From positions 62,001 to 126,000 of the forward strand of contig NZ_JAHBZK010000004.1 in NCBI RefSeq assembly GCF_019635465.1: a stretch of 64,000 nucleotides of DNA, written 5' to 3'. This document shows positions 27,759 to 37,495 of the stretch, piece by piece. How positions within the stretch are numbered: position 1 is the stretch's first letter; the number at the start of each line of letters is the position of its first letter. Position numbers and translations under genes: made by a program. This DNA comes from Hydrogenophaga sp. (GTDB lineage: Bacteria > Pseudomonadota > Gammaproteobacteria > Burkholderiales > Burkholderiaceae_C). Below the pieces are notes generated by a model. It was given only the letters and a program-made list of their open reading frames with translations, searched no databases and was not told the origin of the DNA.

Positions 27759-28765
27759 CGGAACTTGGTACCGACGTCCGTGGACTTGCGCAGCAACGAC
27801 TTCTGCTTGTCAGAGACGATGTTGTCGAACTGCAGGCGCATTTTTTCGGCCACAGTGAGCTTGGTATAGCTGCGCTCGGTCTCGCGGCTCAACTCCTTTT
27901 GGAGAGCGAACACCGACTGCGGCCGGGACAGCGGATCAAGCGACATGCACCATTCCACCACTTCGATCAGGTTGTCCGAGTACACGCCGCGCAGGCGCGA
28001 CAGCGCCAGCGACAAGCGGTCTTTTTCCAGGCGCTGCGGCGCATCGTTGGGTGGATAGCCCTGCATGCTGGCGTAGATGCAGGCGCCGATTGCGTAGATG
28101 TCGGTCCACGGCCCCATCGAGGAATCGCGGCGGTACATCTCGGGTGCCGCAAAACCGGGCGTGTACATCGGACGGATGAAGTTGCCTTCCTTGCTCAGCA
28201 CTTCGCGCGCTGCGCCAAAGTCGATCAGGACGGCGCGATTGTCATCGGTGATGAAGATGTTGGCCGGCTTGATGTCCAAATGCAGCATCTTGTGCTGGTG
28301 CACGATGCGCAGGCCGCGAAGCACTTCGTCGTACAGCGATCGAATGGTCGACTCGCGAAACACCTTCTGCTTCTTGAGCTCGCGGGCCGTGATGATGAAC
28401 TCCTGCAGGGACGAGCCCTCAAGGTAGTTCATGACCATGTATACGGTCTCGTTCTCTCGGAAGAAGTTGAGCACGCTCACCACCGACTGGTGAGAGATCT
28501 GTGCGAGCGCACGCCCTTCTTCGAAGAAGCTCTTCAAGCCAAGACGGTAGAGCGACAGCTTCTCGGGCTGCACCTGCGGCAACAACTCACCGGGAGCACG
28601 CGATGCCAGCGATGAGGGCAGGTATTCCTTGACAGCAACCTGCTGGCCCTCGGTGTCGACGGCCAGGTACACCACCCCGAATCCGCCGGCGGCGAGCTTG
28701 CGAACAATGCGATAGCCGCCGATGACCGTGTCGGGCGGCAGGGGTGCGGGTTTGACCTTTGACAT
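27755..28765 (-). CDS. Eukaryotic-type Ser/Thr protein kinase
   Basis: A 336-residue soluble kinase. Glycine loop region LAAGGFGVVYLA, VAVKEYLP lysine, catalytic loop HLDIKPANIFI (HLD instead of HRD) and IDFGAARE (DFG) are intact. The start is the ATG at 28765; upstream extension is not convincing. No membrane or PASTA domain is seen. It forms an operon with the PP2C gene. Targets unknown. Confidence 0.92.
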   Translation of the reverse strand: MSKVKPAPLPPDTVIGGYRIVRKLAAGGFGVVYLAVDTEGQQVAVKEYLPSSLASRAPGELLPQVQPEKLSLYRLGLKSFFEEGRALAQISHQSVVSVLNFFRENETVYMVMNYLEGSSLQEFIITARELKKQKVFRESTIRSLYDEVLRGLRIVHQHKMLHLDIKPANIFITDDNRAVLIDFGAAREVLSKEGNFIRPMYTPGFAAPEMYRRDSSMGPWTDIYAIGACIYASMQGYPPNDAPQRLEKDRLSLALSRLRGVYSDNLIEVVEWCMSLDPLSRPQSVFALQKELSRETERSYTKLTVAEKMRLQFDNIVSDKQKSLLRKSTDVGTKFR

Positions 28766-28824
28766 AATTCGACCGGCTTCCGAAACGCCCCGTTTTGGAC
28801 CACAACACCGACCGGCCCAGAGCG

Positions 28825-29736
28825 ATGGCAGTTTACAGCATGACCGGATACGCCACGGCTCAGCGCAGGCGCACCGAAACACCGGCCGCAGGCGATTCGG
28901 GGCCGTCCGTCGGGGTCGAACTGCGATCGGTCAACAGCCGATTCCTGGACCTCTCCTTCAAGCTGCCCGACGACCTGCGCGCGGCCGAACCCGCATTGCG
29001 CGAGGCCCTGACCCAAACCCTCAAGCGTGGCAAGGTCGAGCTGCGCGGCTGGTTCGAGATCCCGGGTGACGCCGCCGCAAGGGCGCCTTCGTCCAGTGAC
29101 TTGCAGCGACTGGGGGGGCTGCAGGACGCCGTGCGGACTTGGCTGCCGCAGGCTCAGCCGCTGAGTGTGGCGGAGGTCTTGCAGTTGACCACCCAGCGTG
29201 CCCGGACGCCAGAAGACCTTCATCCACTGCTGCTTGATGCGGCGCGTGGCGCCATCGACCACCTGCTGGAAGCGCGTGCCCGGGAAGGCGAACGCCTGGC
29301 GCAGAGCCTGCGCGAACGCGTGGCACTGCTGCGCGGTCATGCCGAGATGGCCGCCCCGCTGATTCCTCAACTGGTTGCCCAGCAACGTCAGCGCTTTCTG
29401 GATCGTTGGAACGAAGCACTCGGGATGGACGCGACCGGCCCGGCTGCGTCGAGCGACGCTGCGCAGGACCGCGCCTTGTCAGAAGCCACCGCCTATGCGA
29501 TCCGGATCGACGTCGCGGAAGAACTGACCCGCCTGACATCACACCTGAGCGAGATCGATCGCCTGCTGGCGCGCGGCGGCGAGGTGGGCAAGCGCCTTGA
29601 CTTCCTCATCCAGGAGCTGCATCGCGAAGCCAACACACTGGGCTCCAAGTCGTCCAGCCTCGAACTCACGCGCATTTCCGTCGATATGAAAGTGCTGATC
29701 GAGCAAATGCGCGAGCAGGTGCAGAACCTTGAGTAA
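28825..29736 (+). CDS. yicC: YicC family endoribonuclease-like protein
   Basis: A 303-residue YicC homologue starting [13 protein letters not shown], with [17 protein letters not shown] and the C-terminal DUF1732 part ([22 protein letters not shown]). YicC proteins affect RNA decay. The ATG at 28825 is preferred over an in-frame start at 28795. It ends 8 bases before the preferred gmk start. Confidence 0.93.
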   Translation: MAVYSMTGYATAQRRRTETPAAGDSGPSVGVELRSVNSRFLDLSFKLPDDLRAAEPALREALTQTLKRGKVELRGWFEIPGDAAARAPSSSDLQRLGGLQDAVRTWLPQAQPLSVAEVLQLTTQRARTPEDLHPLLLDAARGAIDHLLEARAREGERLAQSLRERVALLRGHAEMAAPLIPQLVAQQRQRFLDRWNEALGMDATGPAASSDAAQDRALSEATAYAIRIDVAEELTRLTSHLSEIDRLLARGGEVGKRLDFLIQELHREANTLGSKSSSLELTRISVDMKVLIEQMREQVQNLE

Positions 29737-29743
29737 GCAAGTC

Positions 29744-30364
29744 ATGGACTACCCAGGCAATCTCTTCGTCGTAGCCGCCCCGAGCGGGGCGGGCAAATCC
29801 AGCCTGGTCAAGGCGCTGATGGAACTCGATGCACGGGTGCAGCCCTCTGTATCGCACACCACACGTCCACCGAGGGGACAGGAAGTCCACGGCCGGGAGT
29901 ACTTCTTCGTCAGCAAGGAAACCTTCGATCAGATGGTTCTGCAGGACGGATTCGTGGAGTGGGCCCAAGTGCATGGCAACCGCTATGGCACGTCGAAGGT
30001 GGCGCTGGAGCAGCGCATGAAGCAAGGCGCTGACGTGGTGCTGGAGATCGATTACCAGGGCGCCATCCAGGTCAAGCGCATCTTTCCCAATGCCGTCCTC
30101 ATATTCATCCTGCCTCCCAGCTGGGAGGAACTGCGCTCTCGCCTCGAGCGTCGGGCCGAAGACAGCGCGGAGGTCATCGAGGTGCGCCTTCAGAATGCCG
30201 CCACGGAAATGGCCCAGGCCCGCCAGTTTGACTTCGTTATAATCAACGAGCTTTTTGAACGCGCCTTGTTCGACCTCAAGGCTGTGGTTCATGCCCAGCG
30301 GCTCAAATACGCCGCCCAGCGCATTGCCCGAAGCGACACCTTTCGGGCCCTGAACATTCCCTGA
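29744..30364 (+). CDS. gmk: Guanylate kinase
   Basis: A 206-residue kinase that converts GMP to GDP. P-loop [30 protein letters not shown] and [12 protein letters not shown] are typical. I take the ATG at 29744; a TTG at 29729 would overlap yicC and add five residues. Followed by rpoZ in the common gmk-rpoZ-spoT order. Confidence 0.96.
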   Translation: MDYPGNLFVVAAPSGAGKSSLVKALMELDARVQPSVSHTTRPPRGQEVHGREYFFVSKETFDQMVLQDGFVEWAQVHGNRYGTSKVALEQRMKQGADVVLEIDYQGAIQVKRIFPNAVLIFILPPSWEELRSRLERRAEDSAEVIEVRLQNAATEMAQARQFDFVIINELFERALFDLKAVVHAQRLKYAAQRIARSDTFRALNIP

Positions 30365-30385
30365 ACCGCCTCTGGAGATTCCCAC

Positions 30386-30589
30386 ATGGCCCGCATCACT
30401 GTCGAAGATTGCCTGGAGCAGATCCCCAACCGCTTCCAGCTGGTGCTTGCAGCCACCTACCGCGCTCGCATGCTCAGCCAGGGCCATGCGCCCAAGATCG
30501 AGAGCAAGAACAAACCTGGCGTGACGGCCTTGCGTGAGATTGCCGAAGGCAAGGTCGGCTTGGAGATGCTGAAGAAAGTACCGGTCTGA
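30386..30589 (+). CDS. rpoZ: RNA polymerase omega subunit
   Basis: A 67-residue protein, [20 protein letters not shown], the usual omega subunit sequence of Betaproteobacteria. It helps RNA polymerase assembly and the ppGpp response, which fits its position before spoT. GGAG lies upstream of the ATG. Confidence 0.97.
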   Translation: MARITVEDCLEQIPNRFQLVLAATYRARMLSQGHAPKIESKNKPGVTALREIAEGKVGLEMLKKVPV

Positions 30590-30606
30590 ACGTTCCGCAC
30601 ACCCTC

Positions 30607-30640
30607 AAAGGGCACCGCAAGGCGGTGCCCTTTTTGTTTG
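30607..30640 (+). terminator. Intrinsic terminator after rpoZ
   Basis: AAAGGGCACCG / CGGTGCCC arms with a short loop, followed by TTTTTGTTT. It separates gmk-rpoZ from spoT. Confidence 0.9.
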
Positions 30641-30725
30641 CGAGGCTGATGCACGCCAAGCGTCACACCAAGGCTTAGGGCGAGGGGTCAAGACATCCCT
30701 GGGTGCATCGCGCTACATTTACACG

Positions 30726-32987
30726 ATGATGTCCACCGAAGCCGGCCCTGTTGAGCCCGTCACCGCCGAGTCCGGCAGTGCGGCTGCCAGCGCGGCCGCG
30801 GCCAGCTTTGCAGCGCTCCTGAGCAAGATCGACTACCTCGGTCCGACAGACGTCGAGAACATTCGGCAGGCCTACCGCTTTGCCGACGAAGCGCACCTGG
30901 GTCAACTCCGCAAGAACGGCGATCCCTACATCACCCATCCGATTGCGGTAGCAGCGCAGTGCGCCGAATGGAAGCTCGATGCACAGGCCCTGATGGCGGC
31001 GCTGATGCATGACGCGATTGAGGACTGTGGCGTCACCAAACAAGAGATCGTCGAGCGCTTTGGCGCGCCGGTGGCCGAACTGGTCGACGGACTCACCAAG
31101 CTCGAGCGCCTTGAGTTCACCTCGCGCGAACAGAACCAGGCGGAGTCGTTTCGCAAGATGTTGCTGGCCATGGCCAAAGACGTCCGGGTCATCCTCATCA
31201 AGCTGGCGGATCGCACCCACAACATGCGCACCATGGGCGACATGCCTCGGGACAAATGGCACCGCATCAGCAGCGAGACACTGGAAATTTATGCGCCGAT
31301 CGCGCATCGGCTCGGACTGAACTTCACCTACCGCGAACTGCAGGATCTGTCTTTCCGCTTTTTGCACCCCTGGCGCTATGAAGTCCTGGCCAGGGCCTTG
31401 GAGAAGGCCCGCGGCAGACGCCGTGACCTGATCGCCCGTGTGCAGCATGAAGTCGAAGACGCCTTCGCCCGCCATTCAATGCCGGTGCGCATTCTGGGCA
31501 GGGAGAAGACGCTGTATTCGGTGTACCGGAAGATGGACAGCAAGCACCTGTCGTTTGCCCAGGTGACCGACATCTACGGGTTTCGCATCGTCGTGCCCGA
31601 ACTCACCGACTGCTACACCGCACTGGGTTTGCTGCATCAGCTGTACAAGCCGTTGCCGGGCAAGTTCCGGGATTACGTGGCGATCCCGAAAGTGAATGGC
31701 TATCAGTCGCTGCACACCACCCTCGTCGGGCCCTTCGGCACCAACATCGAGTTTCAGCTGCGCACGCACAGCATGGACGTGGTGGCGGAATCAGGTGTCG
31801 CCGCGCACTGGCTGTACAAGGCCAACGAACCAGGCAGCGACACCTCGCAGCGCCTGGGTACCCAGTGGCTGCAATCACTGCTCGATATCCAGCAGGAGAC
31901 GCACGACGCCAGCGAGTTCTGGGACCACATCAAGATCGATCTGTTTCCGGACGCGGTCTATGTATTCACCCCAAAGAGCAAGATTCTTTCCCTTCCGCGC
32001 GGCGCCACCGTGGTGGACTTCGCCTATGCCATTCACAGCGATGTCGGACACCGAACTGTCGGCGTTCGGATCAATGGCGAGCAACATCCGCTTCGGACGG
32101 AGCTCAACAACGGGGATGTGGTCGAGGTCATCACCGACGACAAAGCCGAGCCCAATCCGGCCTGGCTGTCCTTCGTCAAGACGGGGCGTGCCCGGTCCAA
32201 GATTCGCCACCACCTCAAGGCCGTGGCACAGGACAAAGCCATTGAACTGGGTGAACGCATGCTGCGTCAGGCCATTCGGTCCGAGGGCATCGCCCGACTT
32301 CCCGACGAAGAGGGTGAACAGAGTGCGGTTTGGGACAAGCTGTTGCGCTTCACAGGCAACAAGAACCGGGTCGAGCTGTTGTCGGACATCGGCATGGGCA
32401 GGCGCATCGCCGGCATGGTGGGCAAAAAGCTGGCGGTGCTGCTGGGCGAAATCGGCGTGAAGCCGGACGCCGTGCTGATCAGTCGCGAGCGCTACAACGC
32501 CACGGGTGAAGAGTCGATGGCCCAAGGGGTCGTCACCCTCGACGGCAGCGAGGGCGTGTCGGTGCAGTACGCGTCCTGCTGCAAGCCCATCCCGGGCGAC
32601 AAGATCGTCGGCTACCTCGGTCGTGGCGAAGGACTGGTCGTGCATGCCGAAGACTGTCCGACGGCCCGGCGCCTGATGGCACGGGACGCAGAGAGATTTA
32701 TCGAGGTCGAGTGGGCGGATGAACCGGTTCGATCCTTCGAAACGGATGTGATCGTGACCGTGACCAACGGCAAGGGCGTGTTGGCAAGGGTCGCCCTGTC
32801 GATAGCGTCGGCCGAAGCCGACATCACCCATGTGAACATGGGCGACGAGCCGGCTCAAACCGCCACCGACATCCGATTCTCGGTGGCAGTGCGCGATCGA
32901 CAGCACCTTGCGGATGTGTTGCGCAGCCTCAAGCGCACACCATCGGTGGTCAAGGCGCAGCGCTTCAAGGCTGCGCCGCGCAATTGA
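30726..32987 (+). CDS. spoT: Bifunctional (p)ppGpp synthetase/hydrolase SpoT
   Basis: A 753-residue RelA/SpoT protein. The hydrolase HD domain is intact (H71, H95 and D96 in MHDAIED). The synthetase domain has GREKTLYSVYRKM, TDIYGFRI and FQLRT with the catalytic Glu/Asp positions kept. TGS domain from about 405 (VYVFTPKSKILSLPRG) and ACT domain at the C-terminus (about 680-750). Both activities are thus expected. A second ATG lies at 30729. It converges on greB with no gap. Confidence 0.95.
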   Translation: MMSTEAGPVEPVTAESGSAAASAAAASFAALLSKIDYLGPTDVENIRQAYRFADEAHLGQLRKNGDPYITHPIAVAAQCAEWKLDAQALMAALMHDAIEDCGVTKQEIVERFGAPVAELVDGLTKLERLEFTSREQNQAESFRKMLLAMAKDVRVILIKLADRTHNMRTMGDMPRDKWHRISSETLEIYAPIAHRLGLNFTYRELQDLSFRFLHPWRYEVLARALEKARGRRRDLIARVQHEVEDAFARHSMPVRILGREKTLYSVYRKMDSKHLSFAQVTDIYGFRIVVPELTDCYTALGLLHQLYKPLPGKFRDYVAIPKVNGYQSLHTTLVGPFGTNIEFQLRTHSMDVVAESGVAAHWLYKANEPGSDTSQRLGTQWLQSLLDIQQETHDASEFWDHIKIDLFPDAVYVFTPKSKILSLPRGATVVDFAYAIHSDVGHRTVGVRINGEQHPLRTELNNGDVVEVITDDKAEPNPAWLSFVKTGRARSKIRHHLKAVAQDKAIELGERMLRQAIRSEGIARLPDEEGEQSAVWDKLLRFTGNKNRVELLSDIGMGRRIAGMVGKKLAVLLGEIGVKPDAVLISRERYNATGEESMAQGVVTLDGSEGVSVQYASCCKPIPGDKIVGYLGRGEGLVVHAEDCPTARRLMARDAERFIEVEWADEPVRSFETDVIVTVTNGKGVLARVALSIASAEADITHVNMGDEPAQTATDIRFSVAVRDRQHLADVLRSLKRTPSVVKAQRFKAAPRN

Positions 32988-33542
32988 TCAGGGCGCCGGA
33001 TAGGTGACCGCAAGCACTTCCAGATCCTGACTGCCTCCAGGCACCGCCAGGCGCACCACGTCGCCGACCCGCGCCTTCAACAAGGCCCGCGCCACCGGCG
33101 ACACCCAGCTCACCCGCCCAGCCAGACTGTCCGCCTCGTCGGTGCCAACGATCGTGACAGTGGTCTTCGCGTCCGATTCATCGATGTAGGTCACCGTCGC
33201 GCCGAAGAACACCTGCTCCCCGCCGTGGTGAAGCGAAGGGTCCACGACCTCGGCGATCTCAAGCCGCTTGGTCAGGAATCGGATGCGTCGGTCGATCTCG
33301 CGCAAACGCTTCTTCCCGTACAGGTAGTCACCATTCTCGGAGCGATCTCCATTGCTGGCCGCCCAGTGAACCACGTCCACGACCTTGGGGCGCTCAACGT
33401 CGATCAGCGTCATCAGCTCCTGCCTAAGAAGCTGGTAGCCGTCACGGGTGATGTAGTTCTTGGTCCCGGAAGAAGGGATCGACGGCGCTGACAGCTCTTC
33501 GTCATCATCCGCATCGCTTTCGCGTGTGAAGGCCTTGCTCAT
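32988..33542 (-). CDS. greB: Transcription elongation factor GreB
   Basis: A 184-residue GreA/GreB protein. The coiled coil carries NGDRSENGDYLYGKKRLREIDRRI; the acidic tip and the Tyr-rich GreB signature indicate GreB, not GreA. An acidic stretch of about 25 residues precedes the domain. It rescues backtracked RNA polymerase. Last clearly core gene before the island. Confidence 0.93.
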   Translation of the reverse strand: MSKAFTRESDADDDEELSAPSIPSSGTKNYITRDGYQLLRQELMTLIDVERPKVVDVVHWAASNGDRSENGDYLYGKKRLREIDRRIRFLTKRLEIAEVVDPSLHHGGEQVFFGATVTYIDESDAKTTVTIVGTDEADSLAGRVSWVSPVARALLKARVGDVVRLAVPGGSQDLEVLAVTYPAP

Positions 33543-33562
33543 GACATCGCGCGTCCAAAAGG

Positions 33563-33595
33563 AAAAAGCCTGCAGTCATTGACTGCAGGCTTTTC
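33563..33595 (-). terminator. Hairpin terminator downstream of the tRNA-Arg 3' end
   Basis: AAAAGCCTGCAGTC / GACTGCAGGCTTTT perfect arms with a 3-base loop. Read leftward it ends the transcript of the tRNA-Arg whose 3' end lies at 33601; it is symmetric and could act both ways. Confidence 0.85.
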
Positions 33596-33600
33596 TGTGG

Positions 33601-33647
33601 TGGCGCGGCTGGCAGGATTCGAACCCACGACCCCTTGGTTCGTAGCC
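33601..33647 (-). other. tRNA-Arg(ACG) 3' fragment, probable attachment site of a genomic island
   Basis: On the minus strand this is the 3' part of a tRNA: anticodon loop CTACGAA (anticodon ACG at 33643-33641), anticodon-stem 3' strand, variable loop, T-arm GTTCGAA, acceptor 3' strand and CCA (33603-33601). The 5' half expected to the right is absent; sequence match stops at about 33647. Many integrases recombine in this 3' part, so it is best read as the attachment repeat at the left end of an inserted element, with the complete tRNA at the far end outside the window. Confidence 0.8.
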
Positions 33648-34075
33648 ACCGATTTAGCCGCAAGTTGTTGATTCATATAGATTTATCTGCGGGACTTTTT
33701 GGGTTCTTGAGGTGTTTTTCGACCCATTTCATATCTGAGTCCCGCAAAAGTCCCGCAGCGGTCTACGCGGCGGAGGGTCAGATCCACTGCCCTCCACCGC
33801 GCCCAAAATCTATCACCTTCGGACTAACGGTCTTCCAGCGACCGAGAAGACCCCTGGCTCCAAGGCTGCCAGCCATTGCTGCTTAACCTTAGAGGTCGAG
33901 TGGCAGCGATGCAGCGTTCTCGGACTCTGATTCGCCGAAAGTGAAGGACTCCTAACGGCTAGGAAACTGACATTCAAGCCGAGACGATAGCGAGCTAGCT
34001 TCTGTTGGGTCGTGCGCTTAACAATCTTGGGTGACCTAAACGTAGCCGGCAGCAGCGCATCGCTTCGGCGCGGCG
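33648..34075. other. Island edge without a clear gene; repeated GCGGGACT octamer
   Basis: The octamer GCGGGACT occurs at 33689-33696 and, inverted, at 33738-33745 and 33749-33756. Close to an attachment site, such repeats could be integrase arm-binding sites. A short minus-strand frame ends at about 33670 (with MKWVEKHLKNPK); it could be the relic of a larger gene tail. I see no full gene in this stretch. Confidence 0.4.
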
Positions 34076-34720
34076 TCACATGCCACTGAGCGGAACTGGG
34101 CGGGTTACGTAGCCGGTGGCAGTGGCTATAAGCAAGCACCCCAAATTCACGATCGCGTGTGCTGGAGTATCCGTTCGCAGGATGGAATAGTCGGGAGGGG
34201 CGCCCCCGATCTCACCGCGCAGAATATCGACAGGTCGATCGTGGGACCTATCTATTAGCAGACCGATCAGGTAGAGCCCACCCGCCAGTGCCGCATAAAA
34301 GAGAAATCGGGACGCAGGCTCGCGAAGAAAGATCGCGACAGTGGGCAGCAGAAACAGGATGGCTGTGAAGGGGCTGGTCTTGCTGCCGCCCGTAACCTGA
34401 ATGAGGCGAAACGTGATCAGCAGATCTGCGACAAAGAGTACGAAGTAGGTCGTGTTCCTCGAAAGTCCACCTGAGAATGCGAGTTCGCCGAAAACGGGTG
34501 CGGACAGGCGATAGAGCTCATCTGAAGCGACGACGCACCCTACAGTAATGAGCGCCATCAGAAGCACTGCTCGGTCGCAGCGCGATCGCAATAGGACAAA
34601 GCCACCTTGCGGGAGTACACGATTCGTCAGTGCGATCAGTACGAGCAGGAATAGCTGTACCGCGAGAGTTGCTCCAATAAGCCCCACCGGTTGAACTTGC
34701 ACTTTCGCCTCCCCGCGCAC
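34076..34720 (-). CDS. Hypothetical six-helix membrane protein
   Basis: A 214-residue protein with hydrophobic stretches at about 12-34, 50-66, 88-107, 117-131, 135-155 and 185-205. It starts with GTG at 34720. No family recognised. It lies 64 bases downstream of the ATPase-TOPRIM gene on the same strand, so the two may be co-expressed and the membrane protein might be an effector or anchor; this is inference. Confidence 0.7.
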   Translation of the reverse strand: MRGEAKVQVQPVGLIGATLAVQLFLLVLIALTNRVLPQGGFVLLRSRCDRAVLLMALITVGCVVASDELYRLSAPVFGELAFSGGLSRNTTYFVLFVADLLITFRLIQVTGGSKTSPFTAILFLLPTVAIFLREPASRFLFYAALAGGLYLIGLLIDRSHDRPVDILRGEIGGAPPDYSILRTDTPAHAIVNLGCLLIATATGYVTRPVPLSGM

Positions 34721-34784
34721 TTAAACAAGTCGTGCGACGGAGTGTAACGAAACGTAGAGGGGCGGGAGTGGGGGTATCCAAGGC

Positions 34785-36629
34785 TCACTGAGCCGCTGCG
34801 CGAGCAAGATCCGGCCATATCGCAGCCTTGATGACTTGTAGCTCCGGGCAGCCAAGGTGATTCGAGGAAGCCAGAAGAATCGCCTGCTCCTTGAGTTCTT
34901 TGTGAAGGAGGGATTTCAGCTCTCCGAGGACAATCTTGCCCCGGCGCCACCTGGCAGGGTCCCCGTCGTAGTCTGCGATTGCCTTCATCGCTAATTCGCC
35001 CGCGTTGTGCGCAGGTCCACCGTTGCGGTTGGCAATGGCGATCTGCGTCCTGATGTTTATCAGCGCGTTAACAGACTTGTCGCGCGTGTTGGTAGTGGCC
35101 TCGTCAATGAGTTGTTGCACCCTCTCAACCATCAGCGCTGGATTGAGGTGCGCGATGTGCGCGGCATTCAGGAAGTAGCCCTCTACGTCGCTGTGAGCTG
35201 TTATGAAGGCGTTCGCGTTCATGTCTGCAAAAGCGCCCTCCAGCTTCGCAACAGTGTCGTCGTCAAGGTAGTCTCGGTCCCTGTGCAGCAGGAACCTCAC
35301 CTTCGGCGCTTTGTCGAGTAGGAAGTTCCGAAGCACTTTGGCCGCATCAAGCTTGGAGCAACCTGCGTAGGGTCGGACATCTAGCTCGTGAACGGGGAAC
35401 CCATTGCTGCTCAGCAAAGCCTTCAGGGCATCCAACGATTCTTTCTTGCTGTCTTCTGTCGCCACGAGACATGTGAAGTGCCCCTTCGCAAAGTAGTCCA
35501 CTGAGTCGAGAGCGCCGAGATCCATCAGCATCGCAGGCGTTGACACAGAGTCGTAGTCAACCTTCTTTCCTTCGCTGACCCAAACAACCTGCGCGCGATC
35601 TCGCAGTGCATCTAAGACGTGGCGTGAGTGTGTGCTGAATAGAACACGGAAGCCGCGCGTCTCAGCCAAGCTCGTAATCAGTTCACACAACGCACGTTGG
35701 TTATTCGGATGAAGGTGCGAATCAGGCTCGTCGAGAATGAGGACTTCGGGCTGGAAGAGAGTGATGTAGGCGAGGATCTGGCTTGCTTGCAAGATCGAAG
35801 TTCCCGCCGCGTCGATGGGCAGGCGCGGCATTCCAGGACGTGTAAAGTGGACTTGGATGTTCTCGTCTCTCTCCTTGTCGAACTCAATCTCAACCTTTAT
35901 TCCTGGAAACAGCGCACCCATGTCAGCCTGAAAATGGTCGAGCGGCCCGCGCCACTTGTTGAACTCAACATACCAATGGGGGACAGCCTTCCCTTCGGCC
36001 TTCTGCCTATCGTGGCTTTCCTTCAACTTGCGCTGAATTTCAGTTCGTTGTCGAGAATGAGCATCAGCGATCATCAACAGGACGTTTCGCAGCACGAGGT
36101 TGGCATCGCCGCGGGCCACAATGCGCCTTACGACACCGGGCGACATATAGCGCTCCTCCTTAGCGATTCCCGCCAGGCCCGGCGCATACACCGTGAATGG
36201 GCGGTCAAGATCCATCAGCCGCTCGCCCACGAGTTTCCCGGCAAGGGATACCGCGATATTCCGGTTTCGCCCTCGTCTGACAGCGATCCGGCATGCGTTG
36301 CCGTCGGACATCACCACGTCGACTTCGATCTGCCCGATGGCGCTCTCATATAGCTGCCCGCCGTGGGCGAGAGAAAGGACGTCTGCGACGGGTGAGTAGA
36401 GCAATTGCGACGGGTTAAACGACAACTCGAACTTGTCGGCACCCCACTTAACTCCTTCGCCAACTAGCTTTGCAGTCTGCGCGACAGAGACAGCAAAGTG
36501 CAGGGCCTGCAAGGCGCTACTCTTTCCTGAGTTGTTGGCTCCGATAAGGACGGTGGTGTCAGTGAGATCAAGATCAAACTCCTTCAGCTGCTTGAACCGC
36601 TTCAGGGTCACTTTCGCAATCTTCGCCAT
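34785..36629 (-). CDS. AAA-type ATPase with C-terminal TOPRIM-like domain (OLD-like / defence type)
   Basis: A 614-residue protein. Walker A GANNSGKS is at residues 30-37, Walker B LILDEPDSHLHP has D300/E301, and STHSRHVLD is the SMC-like D-loop/H-motif region, all typical of the AAA_21/OLD ATPases. The C-terminal half looks like a TOPRIM fold: acidic residue E392 (LVATEDS), then D451-x-D453 (HRDRDY), then SDVEGYFL. Such ATPase-TOPRIM proteins occur in phage-defence systems (OLD, Gabija GajA, AriA/AriB of PARIS). No UvrD helicase (Gabija) is next to it. It is the first strong gene of the island. Confidence 0.85.
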   Translation of the reverse strand: MAKIAKVTLKRFKQLKEFDLDLTDTTVLIGANNSGKSSALQALHFAVSVAQTAKLVGEGVKWGADKFELSFNPSQLLYSPVADVLSLAHGGQLYESAIGQIEVDVVMSDGNACRIAVRRGRNRNIAVSLAGKLVGERLMDLDRPFTVYAPGLAGIAKEERYMSPGVVRRIVARGDANLVLRNVLLMIADAHSRQRTEIQRKLKESHDRQKAEGKAVPHWYVEFNKWRGPLDHFQADMGALFPGIKVEIEFDKERDENIQVHFTRPGMPRLPIDAAGTSILQASQILAYITLFQPEVLILDEPDSHLHPNNQRALCELITSLAETRGFRVLFSTHSRHVLDALRDRAQVVWVSEGKKVDYDSVSTPAMLMDLGALDSVDYFAKGHFTCLVATEDSKKESLDALKALLSSNGFPVHELDVRPYAGCSKLDAAKVLRNFLLDKAPKVRFLLHRDRDYLDDDTVAKLEGAFADMNANAFITAHSDVEGYFLNAAHIAHLNPALMVERVQQLIDEATTNTRDKSVNALINIRTQIAIANRNGGPAHNAGELAMKAIADYDGDPARWRRGKIVLGELKSLLHKELKEQAILLASSNHLGCPELQVIKAAIWPDLARAAAQ

Positions 36630-37495
36630 CCCGCATCCTCGCCTAGTAATTTCCGATCGCTACTGCAGCTTCTTTGCGCGAGCTGCCGAGAAGTATTGCG
36701 ATCGCTGTCTTCACAGCTACAGCCCGCCGGAGCATGCACTGGCGTCCGCTCGACTGCTCACATTGAAATCTGCATGATAGTGGGTCGAAATGAGCTACCG
36801 CCATGGATCACCAGCTAGGCGGCACAAAACAACGGACTTCACGAATTGGGATCCCGGATGTCTTGGCGGAGCGGACAACGCTGGAATACGTACCCCGCGA
36901 AGTGACGGCGCGGTACTCTTGGGCTTCTGCGTCAGTGTCGATCACAGGGGTCAACCTCCACCCCGCGCCCGTCAGCATCAGTTTTTTGGCGCTGCGCTCA
37001 ATGGCGGCAAACGCTGCAAACTTGCCAATCGCGTGCAATAGCCGATTGACCGCCCCCAGTCTTGAGCCGACCTCGAAGCCCAGACTTCGGCTTCGCAGTG
37101 GTAGAAGCCGCCCGTCCATGCTTCCCGAATGACGGCTTGGGCGCGTAGGAGTCACTCGTTGTCACTGCAGGCTATGGCTGCCGAGATGGTGTCAACGCGA
37201 CCGGCAGCAGCCCACGAGGTGTGCGAGGCTGCCAGGGAGCGCGGGTCGTGCGCTGGAACTGCCGCCACTCGTCCTGGCTCATGCAGAGCGTTCCTTCGGA
37301 CCCGATCATCTCTATCTCCTGTTGCTCGGGGTGGTGGGAGTCTTGTTTTCCTGCTTTGCAGGCATCCTATAGGTACCCTGCGCCATTTCAAGCAGCCGAG
37401 CTTCGGGCGCGGATCCGGCTAGGTTCGGCCGCGGATGGCCGGATGGCCTCGGTGACTAATATTGGGCGCGCAATGCGCATACCAAGGGGGCGAGC
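36630..37495. other. Long intergenic stretch with a dispersed repeat copy
   Basis: About 870 bases. At about 37060-37110 it carries a copy of a sequence family (CAGTCTTGAGCCGAC, then CAGACTTCGGCTTCGCAG) seen again near 42777 and 44067. A short minus-strand frame at 37172-37309 (45 codons, with MSQDEWRQFQR) is possible but unsupported. Longer open frames here on both strands have low-complexity, code-like artefacts and I do not call them. Confidence 0.5.

Noticed and set aside
33813-34139. A 108-codon minus-strand frame at the island edge
   Set aside because: No ribosome site and no protein-like pattern; overlaps the end of the membrane protein gene.
34076-36629. Assignment of the ATPase-TOPRIM gene to Gabija or PARIS
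   Set aside because: No UvrD-type GajB and no separate AriB gene are adjacent; the motifs support only a general ATPase-TOPRIM defence-like call.
36803-37155. Overlapping open frames on both strands
   Set aside because: They share the dispersed-repeat DNA and have no start signals or recognisable features.
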